Source of the DNA: Coemansia sp. RSA 487
Lineage: Eukaryota; Kickxellomycota; Kickxellomycetes; Kickxellales; Kickxellaceae
Length of the DNA: 64,000 nt
Assembly: GCA_027577595.1 (NCBI GenBank)
Contig: JANBRJ010000036.1
Coordinates: 62,001-126,000 of the forward strand
Direction of reading: 5' to 3'
Position numbers and translations under genes: made by a program. This document shows, piece by piece, positions 19,190 to 29,372 of the stretch (positions are counted from its first letter, which is position 1; each line of letters starts with the position of its first letter). The notes beneath the pieces are model-generated. The model did not search any database. It had not been told where the DNA came from and saw only the letters and a list, made by a program, of their open reading frames with translations.

Positions 19190-20755
19190 ATGCCTTCATT
19201 GTTGTATTTTTATATTATTTTGTTCTCTAGTGTGGCTCTCCTAACGCCAAAAACATGGGCTTTTGCTGTTCGTGACACATTATCGGGTAGTTCAAGTACC
19301 AAAGGCGGTGTACTCGTAAAAAACGGAAAACAGACCTCTTGCGAGCTTGGAGTTATCGATAGCACTGCTGCATTCGTAGCAGCATCATGTCTTGATTATT
19401 CAGGAAACAGTGTTAATGAAACTACCAACTATCAGGTCTATTTAGATACAGGTATCGACAACACGCCAGCTAAATACACAGTTAGCTCGATAACAGTGCA
19501 TCCCGAATACAATGCCACAATCAGTCTCAACCCAATAGCTGTACTCCAATTCAACAAAGGCAGTACCGAAAAATGGTCAAACCCGATTGCAATCGACCGA
19601 AACAACAGCTGGGGTGACATTGCATTTGTCAGACGCGGCCTAACAGATGTAGGCTCTATGAAATGGAAAACGCCGTTGACTGTTACAAACAAGTATAGCA
19701 ATGTAGCAGAATGCGATAGTGATACGCGTGTTTTCGAGGCCAACGAAAACGACCTTTTCTGCTCCAACGCAACAACATATCCTCCGTACACGTATCTAAC
19801 AGGTTGTGCTATTCCGTATGGGTCGGTGGAAGTATACATTTCAGGGAAAGCTTACGTTGCTGGCATCCATGCGTACACTTCAGTTTCGGTAACAGGCTAC
19901 AATTGTACATTACGAAACTTCCAAGATAGTATCTACGTGTTGTTCGCTGACTATATTGCTTTTGCATCCAAGGTACTCGGCCGCTCAATCAGCTACTACC
20001 CAAACAGTGGTGATAGTTCTCCTCAATCGAATCCAGATTACAGCATGAAAGCTCCAGATTATTTACTGTCATATAGGACTATTAAAAGTGGAGACTTTTA
20101 CGCCAGCCAATCGGATGCGCCAAGTGACAATAGCAGTCCAAGCGCAACAACGAGCAAAAATCAAGCTCAAAGTTCTTCCAGTTATGATTCTAATTTCAAT
20201 GATCTTGCTAGCAGCAAAACAGATGATGCAGCCAATAACATTGGCTCTATCACTGATAATATCTATGCTTTTAATTCTGCTTTGGTCTTGGTCTCAGAAG
20301 GACCCTTGGGTCCGCCTAAAGATAATGGTGATGGGTTAAGCGACAACCAAGATATATCCTCAAAGAAAGTTGCCATTATCGGCGTAGTGTGTGGTATTCT
20401 TGGCGGTTTAATTTTGACGTGCGTATCATGGTTCCTTTACAAAAGATGGAAAAAGGTTCACAATAACATTTACAAGAACAAGGAGGCACGGATTGACATG
20501 CAAGAAATGCTCGTTGTTGATGGTGGCTATGTTTCAGTCCCACCATCTTTATACATTCCTACTTCGCCTATTCAACTGACATCTGCGCAAATATCTGCTG
20601 CATTAAGATCACCAACATCCGCACAAACACCTGTCAGCTGCTTAAACAGAGATATTTTCGAGTCTTTTGAGTATTACCAACCACCACCATACGAAGCTAA
20701 TTCTCCATCATCCTCTTTATCATCCCCACCACCATCATTTAACCAGAAATATTAA
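19190..20755 (+). CDS. Pseudoprotease C: membrane protein with inactive S1 ectodomain and PPPY tail
   Basis: 521 aa from the ATG at 19190. This start (MPSLLYFYIILFSSVALL) lines up with the leaders of D and G; the frame also has an ATG 12 codons upstream. The ectodomain is almost identical to A and has the same dead triad (Ser, Pro, Tyr) and six cysteines. The stalk is longer and unrelated to that of A (ANNIGSITDN, LVLVSEGPLG). Membrane helix ~394-416; tail with YYQPPPYEA at ~496, a WW-domain ligand, followed by a Ser/Pro-rich end. The contrast between an identical ectodomain and unlike leader, stalk and tail is best explained by gene conversion with A. Confidence 0.9.
   Translation: MPSLLYFYIILFSSVALLTPKTWAFAVRDTLSGSSSTKGGVLVKNGKQTSCELGVIDSTAAFVAASCLDYSGNSVNETTNYQVYLDTGIDNTPAKYTVSSITVHPEYNATISLNPIAVLQFNKGSTEKWSNPIAIDRNNSWGDIAFVRRGLTDVGSMKWKTPLTVTNKYSNVAECDSDTRVFEANENDLFCSNATTYPPYTYLTGCAIPYGSVEVYISGKAYVAGIHAYTSVSVTGYNCTLRNFQDSIYVLFADYIAFASKVLGRSISYYPNSGDSSPQSNPDYSMKAPDYLLSYRTIKSGDFYASQSDAPSDNSSPSATTSKNQAQSSSSYDSNFNDLASSKTDDAANNIGSITDNIYAFNSALVLVSEGPLGPPKDNGDGLSDNQDISSKKVAIIGVVCGILGGLILTCVSWFLYKRWKKVHNNIYKNKEARIDMQEMLVVDGGYVSVPPSLYIPTSPIQLTSAQISAALRSPTSAQTPVSCLNRDIFESFEYYQPPPYEANSPSSSLSSPPPSFNQKY
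19454..20142. repeat. Gene-conversion tract (partner at 15134-15822)
   Basis: Partner of the tract in gene A, with identical sequence in direct orientation 4320 bp apart. The part at about 19310-19700 is also close to 25283-25680 in copy E. Confidence 0.85.
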
Positions 20756-23022
20756 CATTCTTACCTTTATTGAAAGTTTGCCTGGTACGAACATACCATT
20801 TTCAATAGGGAGAAGTTTAGCTTTGCTTGTTTTTTGTCCACGTTATTATTTGATAAATAAGAGAAAAATTGGCAATATTTACGTATTTTTATTAAGGGAT
20901 GTTTGTATAAATACAACCTCTCGTACTGTATTTGGGATTTGGACGGTTTTCAGATCAGGAGATAATAAGGATATAAAAACTCATTCACTTGGATGGCGAA
21001 AAATAGCTTCTGAAAGAGCATGGAAATTGATGCGCTTGGATTACGAAAAATAATTTCCTTAAGGGTATAACTCGTGTATTAGACGATTCCTGCATATTCC
21101 TAGAATCCTGCAAACAAAGTGTATAATTTATAATTCACCTTCACGAGGTTGTTTTCCTGCATACGTTTATTTGATCTGGCTCCACAGCTTACCTTATCAT
21201 AAAGGGTTTGAGCTGTATTGTTTTCCAATATGAATGTGTTTAGTTTGAGTTTTTCTTTTGTCTAGGGCATATCCGCTCCCAGCCTTCAAGTCCCCAGTCC
21301 GATCCTTGAACGAAGCATTCTTCTTATTTAAATAATAGACGCTGGTCGTTCGCCGTATGAGTAGATGATTTTTTATGAAACTAAAAATGAGTTATTTTTC
21401 CTTGAAAAGTCCTAATTGGAGAACAGCAAGTGTGATAACAATTAGGCTGCGAATTGCCGTGCCTCCATCATTATCAAAATGTGTTACATAGTTTTAGCGG
21501 CTATAGAAGCCAATGTTTTGTTTGAAATGAGCCTATTCGTGGTGTCTGGATGTGGTGGATGCTAAGGCGACTCTGGTTTGAGGTTTATCTGCTTGACGAA
21601 TTTTGCACTTCGAAGCTGTCCGCTATGCCATGGTGTGCTCGAGAAATGCAAGAAAATAAAGAGCCTGCAGCCGTTTGAAAGCGCAAAGAAGGGAAAACGC
21701 AGGGGTTTATGCCATGGCTTGCTTGGAGGTACAAGTTCAGGGTGTATAAGGGCTGTACCAGAGGCGACAAACAAAATAGAAGGGAAGGAAAGAGTGGCGC
21801 TGCGCAATACGACTCCGCTTGAACTGCCACAGCCGGATATCGGAATCGCAATATTTCTGCCACCATCAATTTCCACTATATCGTCAACTGGCAGCTCGAG
21901 CACGGAAAAGTCCCCGAACCGTTCAGACGCTTCACTGCTTCTGCCGCAGAGCCTCAACATATCAAACTAGGTGCCGCACGAGACACACAGTTGCCACAGC
22001 CGAAAACCCGGCTACCAAGCGTCGGCGTATCTGCTACCTATATGAATAGGTGGGAGTTCCGGCTTGGCTACTGCTTTATCGATACTTACGACAGGGAGCG
22101 TTATTCCCGACTGTATGTGTCTTGCCCATCTGGTTGTCATCGCATCCCCACATCGGCGTGCAGGTATTTTCACTGTCGTTAGGCAGTGGTGAGGTGGTGG
22201 CATCTAAGGAAATCGGACCCTACGTTGTAAATATTCTGTTATTGTTTGTTGCGTTTATTGTGGTTGCTACTAAATGATGCTTGCTGTTGTTGCTGTTGTT
22301 TTGTGTGTGTTTCTGATTGACTATTTTTTTTATTAATGATAATCATGGTTTCTTTCTCTCCTACTTTTCTCACATTTTGTATTGGCAGCTGCAAACGATG
22401 CTTTCCCTCGCAAACAACGGAAAACACGGCTCTCACACATTGTGGAAAATCTACCTCGTCAACGCTTGTCTTTTACAAACCTCCCTTTCTCCCAAATAGT
22501 GTAGGGCTATCCGTATTTTCTGGATTCAAAGTTAAATGTGGTAGCCAACTGCGAGATTGATTCTTCGCAGGTGCGTGATTTGCTTAAGTTTTCCACTAGC
22601 TAATCTTCCAAAGTTAATCCAAATAATTTGCCCAAAAACGACAGACATTGGTATATACCATTGTATATATTGTCCAAAAAGAATACACCTTCTCCTTTGT
22701 CAACTGAGATACAATCATAAGCGGAAATATCCAAAACTTTTGGTAAAAAGATCTCTGCGCAAGGCGGTTAATCTGTTTACAAACGTACGCTAAAAGAAAC
22801 TCGAAATTTATACCTAAAAAGAGTTGCTGCGGAACTCCTTTCCAAAGAGCAATATAGAAACTATCGAAAAATACCTTGAAAACTATCAATTGTGGAAGCG
22901 CTTCAAATACTCCGTCTTTGAATATGAAGGAGCTATTCATAGATATCTCAATAGTTCCACTTGGGCACCTTTCCTTCTATATTTGGTTTCTTGTGTATAC
23001 ATAATTAGTTATATCACTTACA
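20756..23022. other. Long gene-poor gap between pseudoproteases C and D
   Basis: 2.27 kb. The middle (about 21560-22280) is more GC-rich and has several overlapping frames in both directions. A GTG-opened frame at 22050-22277 ends in a strongly hydrophobic stretch (VVNILLLFVAFIVVATK) like a last membrane span, preceded by a stop. It could be a relic or the last exon of a multi-pass membrane protein; I cannot name it. 22780-22950 contains upstream sequence shared with other family members. No intact gene is supported. Confidence 0.45.
22926..22946 (+). promoter_or_regulatory. Shared upstream element of pseudoprotease D
   Basis: GAAGGAGCTATTCATAGATA lies about 90 bp before the ATG of D. Close matches sit at a similar distance before E and G, so it may be a conserved core-promoter or activator site of the family. 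Confidence 0.5.
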
Positions 23023-24579
23023 ATGCGTTCATTTTTTTATTTTTACATATCGTTACTGTGTATCACAGCTCTTTTGACGCTGAATACACTTGCATTTGTC
23101 GCTCGTGACACTGTGTCTGACATAGCAAGTACCAAAGGCGGTATACTTGTTAAAAATGGGAAACAGACCTCTTGTGAGCTTGGGGTTATCGATAGCACGG
23201 CTGCATTTGTATCGGCTTCATGCCTCGATTATTCGGGAAGTAGTCTTAAAGAGAGCACAGCCTACCAAGTCTATCTGGATGCAGGAATCAACAACACCCC
23301 CAAAAAGTATTCAGTTATTTTGATAACAGTGCATCCCGAATACAATGCCACAACGAACCTCAACCCAATAGCCGTGCTGCAGTTCAACACAGGCAGCACT
23401 GAGAAATGGTCGAATCCCATTGCAATTGATCGAGGAGGCAGCTGGGATGATGTCTTATTTATTAGGCGTGGTTTAGCAGATATGGCTTCTATGGAATGGG
23501 CAACGCCGTTGACTATTACAAACAAGTATAGCAATGTAGCAGAATGCGATAGTGATACGCGTGTTTTCGAGGCCAACGAAAACGACCTTTTCTGCTCCAA
23601 CGCAACAACGTATCCCCCGTACACGTATCTAACAGGTTGTGCTATTCCGTATGGGTCAGTCGAAGTATATATTTCGGGTAAACTTTATATCTCTGGCATT
23701 TACGCATACACAACAATGGGAACATCTGGCTACGATTGCACATTTCGATTTGGTCAAGATAGCATCTATGTATTGTTTGCCGACTACATAGCGTTTGCAT
23801 CCAAGGTACTCGGTCGCTCTATTGGCTACTACCCAAATAGTGACGGTATTTCTCCTCAGCCAGATCCAGGATACAGCATGAAGCTTCCTAAATTCCCAAT
23901 AAAGTTAGTGACACTTAAAAATGGAGACTTTTACGCCAACCAAGGAGATGCGCCAAGCGACGATAACAGCTCAAGCGCAGCAGAGAGCGTTGATCAAACC
24001 CTAAGCTCTTCAGATGTCTCTATGGGTAGCCAGAGCATCAACGAACTTGCTGATCCAAGCAGTGAATTTGACTCTGTATATTCCTTTGCATCTGCCTCCG
24101 AGGCACAATCAGTGGCGACCAACGATGATGATGCTGGTTTAAGAGACAATGAAGATAAACTCTCAAAGAAAACTGCTATTATCGGCGTAGTCTGCGGTAT
24201 CCTTGGCGGCTTAACTCTGACATCTTTATCGCTATACTTTTATAAAAGATGGAGAAGAGCTCGCTTGAATGGTCAAAGAGATATGAAGGCACGAACTGAC
24301 AACCATTCAATTCTTGTCACTAACAAAAACGATATGTATATACGACCATCCATATACATTTCTCCTACGCCGTTCCAAAAGTCAACTTTGCTAATACCAG
24401 CTGCATTAAGATCAGCGTCATATACACAATCACGCGTAAATGGCTTTGACAAAGATACTTTCGAGGCTTTAGAGTACTATCTGCCGCCGCTAGATGAGCC
24501 CAATTCACCATCAACATTTTCGTTGTCGTCGTCATCATCATCAGCAGCAACAATTAGCTCGTGGTATCGTTATTTATAA
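23023..24579 (+). CDS. Pseudoprotease D: membrane protein with inactive S1 ectodomain, PPxY lost
   Basis: 518 aa. Signal peptide MRSFFYFYISLLCITALL; S1-like ectodomain with six cysteines; triad replaced (SASC, NPIAVLQF, IPYGS). Part of the ectodomain (23516-23657) is nearly identical to A and C, while the flanks are clearly diverged, so it is a mosaic. Stalk rich in Ser/Asp; membrane helix ~384-406 (GVVCGILGG); tail YYLPPLDEPNSPS at ~486, where the Tyr of the PPxY motif is Asp. That single difference should abolish WW binding, so this copy may escape the ubiquitin control proposed for its siblings. C-terminal Ser run. Confidence 0.9.
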   Translation: MRSFFYFYISLLCITALLTLNTLAFVARDTVSDIASTKGGILVKNGKQTSCELGVIDSTAAFVSASCLDYSGSSLKESTAYQVYLDAGINNTPKKYSVILITVHPEYNATTNLNPIAVLQFNTGSTEKWSNPIAIDRGGSWDDVLFIRRGLADMASMEWATPLTITNKYSNVAECDSDTRVFEANENDLFCSNATTYPPYTYLTGCAIPYGSVEVYISGKLYISGIYAYTTMGTSGYDCTFRFGQDSIYVLFADYIAFASKVLGRSIGYYPNSDGISPQPDPGYSMKLPKFPIKLVTLKNGDFYANQGDAPSDDNSSSAAESVDQTLSSSDVSMGSQSINELADPSSEFDSVYSFASASEAQSVATNDDDAGLRDNEDKLSKKTAIIGVVCGILGGLTLTSLSLYFYKRWRRARLNGQRDMKARTDNHSILVTNKNDMYIRPSIYISPTPFQKSTLLIPAALRSASYTQSRVNGFDKDTFEALEYYLPPLDEPNSPSTFSLSSSSSSAATISSWYRYL

Positions 24580-25163
24580 CTTTTTGCATTAGAAATGCCC
24601 AATTATATGTGAACAATCTTTATTAACGCAATTAAATTTTAGCATAATTACTTAAAGGTACTTTACATTAAGCTGTGAGTTAATTACATCGTTGAATGCT
24701 GGCACTGCAAAAATAGATGGTATGTACTTATTATTTTATTGCTGATCGCATAATTTGATTGGAAACAGCTAATGCTACAAAGCACCATAGCATTTATTGT
24801 GCAAAATGGAAATAGTGCTCTTTATGTATAATGGTAGTTAACGGCAAGCGGTGATTTCCAGGTTGCTTTGGATAATGGCCACTATGTACATGGCGATGAG
24901 TTCGCTTACAACAGCACGCTCAAAGGAATTCGGAATGTATATCAAGAAGCTGCTAAAGAAGTTCCCCTTCTATGCCCAATAAAGAAGCCGGTAAAATTGG
25001 ACTTGAATGTATCTGCATTGAGCTCTTTGAAAAATATGCGTCTTTGAAAATGGAGAAGCTATTCATAGATATACGACAACTACACCAGTCAAGATTTTTC
25101 TACTTTTTTGAAATTATTATTATTATTTTTATTATTATTATAGTTATTTTACTCTAACTAATA
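24580..25163. promoter_or_regulatory. 5' region of pseudoprotease E with duplicated upstream segment
   Basis: Contains the segment (about 24795-25060) shared with the region before C, and an ATT microsatellite at about 25113-25143 just before the gene. No gene seen. Confidence 0.55.
25052..25072 (+). promoter_or_regulatory. Shared upstream element of pseudoprotease E
   Basis: GGAGAAGCTATTCATAGATA about 100 bp before the ATG; it matches the elements before D and G. Confidence 0.5.
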
Positions 25164-26687
25164 ATGCATTTGTTACTGGATTTCTATGTTGCTCTGTTCT
25201 CCATTGTGGCTTTCTTGACCCTAGGCATCCATGCACTTGCAGTCCGTGACACTGTGTCAGACATATCCAGTACAAAGGGTGGTGTACTCATAAAAAACGG
25301 AAAACAGACCTCTTGCGAGCTTGGAGTTATCGATAGCACTGCTGCATTCGTAGCAGCATCATGTCTTGATTATTCAGGAAACAGTGTTAATGAAACTACC
25401 AACTATCAGGTCTATTTAGATGCAGGTATCGACAACACGCCAGCTAAATACACAGTTAGCTCGATAACAGTGCATCCCGAATACAATGCCACAATCAATC
25501 TCAACCCAATAGCTGTACTCCAATTCAACAAGGACAGTACCGAAAAATGGTCAAACCCGATTGCAATCGACCGAAACAACAGCTGGGGTGACATTTTATT
25601 TGTCAGACGCGGCCTAACAGATATAGGTTCTATGAATTGGGAAACGCCGTTGACTGTTACAAACCAGTATAAGGTTGGAAATGACTGCAAATATGATTAT
25701 AATTTCAACACAAATGAAAACGACCTACTTTGTTCAAACACAACAACACATCCTCCGTATACATATTTGACAAACTGCGCTGTTCCATACGGATCGGTTG
25801 AAGTATACATTTCAGGAAAAACATACGTCGCTGGTATTTACGTGTATACAGCTTTATTATCAGGCTGGGCTACCTGTACATTGCAAAAAGGGCAAAACAG
25901 CATATATTTATTACTTGCCGACTATATTGCGTTTGCTTCCAAAGTTCTTGGCCGCTCTATAAATTATTATCCCAACAGCGGTGGTATCGCCCCTCAATCG
26001 GATCCAGGGTACAGCATGACGAAATCCAGTTCTTTATTTATTACGAGAGCTATATTTGGTGATCTCTACGTCAATCAATCAAAGGCGACAATAAGCAGTA
26101 GCAGCTCAAGCATGGCGGAGAGCACCAGCCAAGCTCCGAATTCCTCAACCTTTAGTTCAGACTACCAAAGCAGCGACAAAGAAGCTGGTGTAACTAGTGG
26201 CGTGGACACTGTTTCTATCTATGCCTCCATATCTAGTTCAGAGATACTATCAACTACATTCAGCAACACTGGAGAAAATTCAAGCGACAATCGAGATAAA
26301 GGCTCAAAAAAGGTTATTATTATCGGTGTAGTTTGCGGTGTGCTTGGCGGTTCAATTCTAACATACGTATTATGGTTTCTTTACAAAAGATGGAGAAAGG
26401 CTCACAGAAATATCTACAGAAATAGCGAGGCACGGATCGACATGCAAGGAATGCTTGTTGTCGACTCTGCCTACAATTCAATGCCAGCATCCATATATAT
26501 GCCCTCTACACCAGTGATACAACGCCTTGCACAAATACCATCTCCGTTAAGATCCAGCGCATCTATGTTAGCACCTATTAGTAGATTTGACAGAGAGAGC
26601 CTCGAGAGCTTGGAGCAAGGACCATCACCATTATACGCACCCACTTTTCCATCATCGTCAATATGTAAACGACAGAGTTATTCCTAG
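25164..26687 (+). CDS. Pseudoprotease E: membrane protein with inactive S1 ectodomain, degenerate PPxY
   Basis: 507 aa. Signal peptide MHLLLDFYVALFSIVAFL. The first ~130 ectodomain residues are nearly identical to C; the second half is diverged (NDCKYDYN, LLCSNT, TNCAVPYGS, ATCTLQ). All six cysteines are kept, and the triad is lost as in A (AASC, NPIAVLQF, VPYGS). Long Ser-rich stalk; membrane helix ~383-406 with GVVCGVLGG; tail with PSPLYAP at ~487, in which the first Pro of PPxY is Ser. Same strand as C and D, convergent with F. Confidence 0.9.
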   Translation: MHLLLDFYVALFSIVAFLTLGIHALAVRDTVSDISSTKGGVLIKNGKQTSCELGVIDSTAAFVAASCLDYSGNSVNETTNYQVYLDAGIDNTPAKYTVSSITVHPEYNATINLNPIAVLQFNKDSTEKWSNPIAIDRNNSWGDILFVRRGLTDIGSMNWETPLTVTNQYKVGNDCKYDYNFNTNENDLLCSNTTTHPPYTYLTNCAVPYGSVEVYISGKTYVAGIYVYTALLSGWATCTLQKGQNSIYLLLADYIAFASKVLGRSINYYPNSGGIAPQSDPGYSMTKSSSLFITRAIFGDLYVNQSKATISSSSSSMAESTSQAPNSSTFSSDYQSSDKEAGVTSGVDTVSIYASISSSEILSTTFSNTGENSSDNRDKGSKKVIIIGVVCGVLGGSILTYVLWFLYKRWRKAHRNIYRNSEARIDMQGMLVVDSAYNSMPASIYMPSTPVIQRLAQIPSPLRSSASMLAPISRFDRESLESLEQGPSPLYAPTFPSSSICKRQSYS

Positions 26688-27213
26688 ACTTTCAATAGAT
26701 GTTTTATAACCTAGTACATTAATATTTCAACACAAAAACATAATATTTTTTCTACGAGAAAGCATTCACGCAATGATAATAAAAGACGGAAAATGTGCAC
26801 TACTTTTACATGTGTTTTTTTTACAAAAAGCATTCTACAAAGCCAAGGCTTTCTAAAAAACGAAATATGGTCTCTTTTAGATTGAACTACATCTGTCCTT
26901 AGTAGATATTGATTTTTCATTTTCTGAAATACGAAGCTGAAAGGGCGTGCTTTCTTTTTGGCTACTCCATTGCTTCTTTGCATCTTTATATATTTGAGAA
27001 ACCCATTTCCTTTAAGCCTTTTCACAAGTCATTTGCCTTGTTAAGCAACGGTGAAATTTGCAATATACACGCCAGTCTCTGTATACTTGGCATAGGAAGG
27101 ACACATCGTCACCGCCATAGTGGGCCCACAATGAGATGTTTGCATATGCTATAGTGGTTTATTTCTGCAACAAGTCTCGAATTTTAAAAGAAAAGTTTAT
27201 TAGACAGATGATC
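26688..27213. other. Intergenic between convergent pseudoproteases E and F
   Basis: 526 bp of 3' flanks. A short minus-strand frame here has no family features. Nothing supported. Confidence 0.55.
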
Positions 27214-28713
27214 TTATTGCTTTTTGAATATAGATTTCCTCTTGTCTCCGCTATTTGTCAATGGCACATCATCGTCATATACTGGAGGCTGCTCTGAATG
27301 AGGTACGCCCATCATATTGGCACCAGCTTGGCTCTGGATCCGCCCATAGTAGGGACTGTTGTCTACAGCTACTTCATCCATATGTGCCATTGTTGCTCTG
27401 GAAACCGGATCCTCAATTGATAGCTTCCGGTTCTTATTCCATTGCCTAAACAGATAGAACAACCCTGCAACAAGAATGACTCCTCCGACAAATGCTACAA
27501 CCACAGCAATGATAATGGTCTTGTGATTTGACTTGTCATTGTCGTCATCCTTCTCGCTTGGTGAGGAACCAGTAGCATCCTCAGATAAACTTTCTGTATT
27601 CGACTCGTTATTGAATTCTAGACTGCTGGCATCGTCTTCACTAAAACTACCCTCATCATCGGAGTCAAAAGACGACTGTAACAAATCCTTTGATGACATG
27701 TTGCTATCGGACGCTGATTCTGATGATAATGAAGATGATGATGTGAATGTGCCTTGATATTTAAAATAATCACCGCCGACGAGACTGACAGTGCTCTTAT
27801 CTGATGTACCAGGAGTTTTTAGCGTGTAACTGATGTCCAGCTCTGGGGCTATTTCATCGGTATGGGGGTGATAGTAAAACATATGTGGGTCGATATTAGT
27901 AGCAGCGAATATGATCCAGTCCGACATCATTACGTAATAGTTGCGTACGGTTCCGGAATTACATAAACCATCGTCCCCAGCCTTTCCACTGACCGATGAG
28001 TAGCTGTAGAACCCAGCAAGATACAGAGTATCGTTCATATACGTGTACACAGTGCCGTAAGGAATATCACAAGGCGAAAGGTAGCTGTCAGGCGAGGGCA
28101 CTGTGCTTGCGGAGCATGTAAAATCGTAAGAGTTTGTGTTATAAAGAACCGACATTGAGTCGCAGTTAGGGTCTTCTGCCGGCGGGTTCTTGGAAACTTC
28201 AGGATCCTTCCACGTCATAGAGTCCAGGTCGGTTATAGCGCTTCTCGAGTAAACCATATCGCCCCAGTAAAGCTCGCGCTTGATTGCTATAGTATTGTTC
28301 CAAATTATATCCTGTCCTTTGTTGAATTGAATTACGGCAATGTTGTTTGCTTTTGTAGATGAGTCGTATTTAGGATGTACGGTGATGCCATATACTTCAT
28401 ATTTGCCGGCCTTTCCATCGATGCCGTCATCAACATAAGCATCGTAGCTAGTTGAGGAGTTGAGATTAAGCCCGTTTGTGTAGTCCAAGCAATCAGCGCT
28501 AACAAGCGCGGCCAGGTTGGTAAATATCCCTAGCTCGCAAGACGTAATCTTGCCGTTCTTCGCCAGGATACCTCTTTTAATTGTCTTTAGGTCGCTGGTG
28601 ACATCGCGTGTGGAAAGATGGGGCAACGAACTTGCTTCTGTAGGCTGGCTACAATGTAAAAGTATACTGCCGATGGCAATACATACGAACAATCTAGCTC
28701 GGGAAAAAGGCAT
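27214..28713 (-). CDS. Pseudoprotease F: membrane protein with inactive S1 ectodomain and PPVY tail
   Basis: 499 aa, closest to B. Signal peptide MPFSRARLFVCIAIGSILLH. Six cysteines kept (TSCELG, ADCLDY, NCDSM, FTCSAS, PCDIPYG, LCNSG); triad lost (SADC, ANNIAVIQF, IPYGT). Highly acidic Ser-rich stalk (DSDDEGSFSEDDASS); membrane helix ~397-420 followed by LFRQWNKNRKLSIEDP, the juxtamembrane signature shared with B; tail SEQPPVYDDDVPL at ~474. The B/F tails are conserved with each other more than their stalks are, which points to selection on the cytoplasmic end. Confidence 0.9.
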   Translation of the reverse strand: MPFSRARLFVCIAIGSILLHCSQPTEASSLPHLSTRDVTSDLKTIKRGILAKNGKITSCELGIFTNLAALVSADCLDYTNGLNLNSSTSYDAYVDDGIDGKAGKYEVYGITVHPKYDSSTKANNIAVIQFNKGQDIIWNNTIAIKRELYWGDMVYSRSAITDLDSMTWKDPEVSKNPPAEDPNCDSMSVLYNTNSYDFTCSASTVPSPDSYLSPCDIPYGTVYTYMNDTLYLAGFYSYSSVSGKAGDDGLCNSGTVRNYYVMMSDWIIFAATNIDPHMFYYHPHTDEIAPELDISYTLKTPGTSDKSTVSLVGGDYFKYQGTFTSSSSLSSESASDSNMSSKDLLQSSFDSDDEGSFSEDDASSLEFNNESNTESLSEDATGSSPSEKDDDNDKSNHKTIIIAVVVAFVGGVILVAGLFYLFRQWNKNRKLSIEDPVSRATMAHMDEVAVDNSPYYGRIQSQAGANMMGVPHSEQPPVYDDDVPLTNSGDKRKSIFKKQ

Positions 28714-29372
28714 CTTATTACAATAAAAGGAATAACAAAATAAAAGTTGTAGAAAAGCAAGAGATGTAGATATAAAACGCTTTGAAAAGCACTAATGAAC
28801 CCTGTACCCACTCTCGTTTTTTTGCCTTTTTGAGTTTAGTTTCTCCTTGTATCCTCAAAAATGGAAATTGTTGGTGGTCTGAAAATGCATATACAAAGAA
28901 GTGGAAACCATTTAAATCTGCAGAAAGGGGAAGGCAAATCCACGGGAATTGTCTGATTGCCAATGCAAGCCAGAAAGAGCCACTCTTTTGGCTCTGCAAA
29001 GACATGCATTAGCTTTCGTTAAGGAAAACAAGCCAAAAAAACCTGAACGACAATATCAGATTCCACTCCAAATTAATTTAGAGCTTAATTCGACATTGCA
29101 AGTATCCTTTTTTCCAAACACGCGAATGGAATGGCTTAATGGTTTCTTTGGCAATAATCATTAAATAATTTTATTAGGCAAGAAAAAAAGGGTTGTCCTT
29201 TTTTTTTGCTTTTAAAAACCATCAAGGCGCAAAAATAAAACTACCAACCACAGCCAGTTTTTTATCGTTGCTAATAAAAAAGCATTTTTCAAATACACAA
29301 GATTTTCCCTTTTTCGAGTAGCAAGGGGGGGAGGAGAAGCCGAGCTGGGCAGACACAATCTGGGCAAAAAGA
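28714..29372. other. Intergenic between LPMO-4 and pseudoprotease F
   Basis: 5' flank of F and 3' flank of LPMO-4, both on the minus strand. No supported gene. It has T-rich runs near 29200. Confidence 0.55.
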
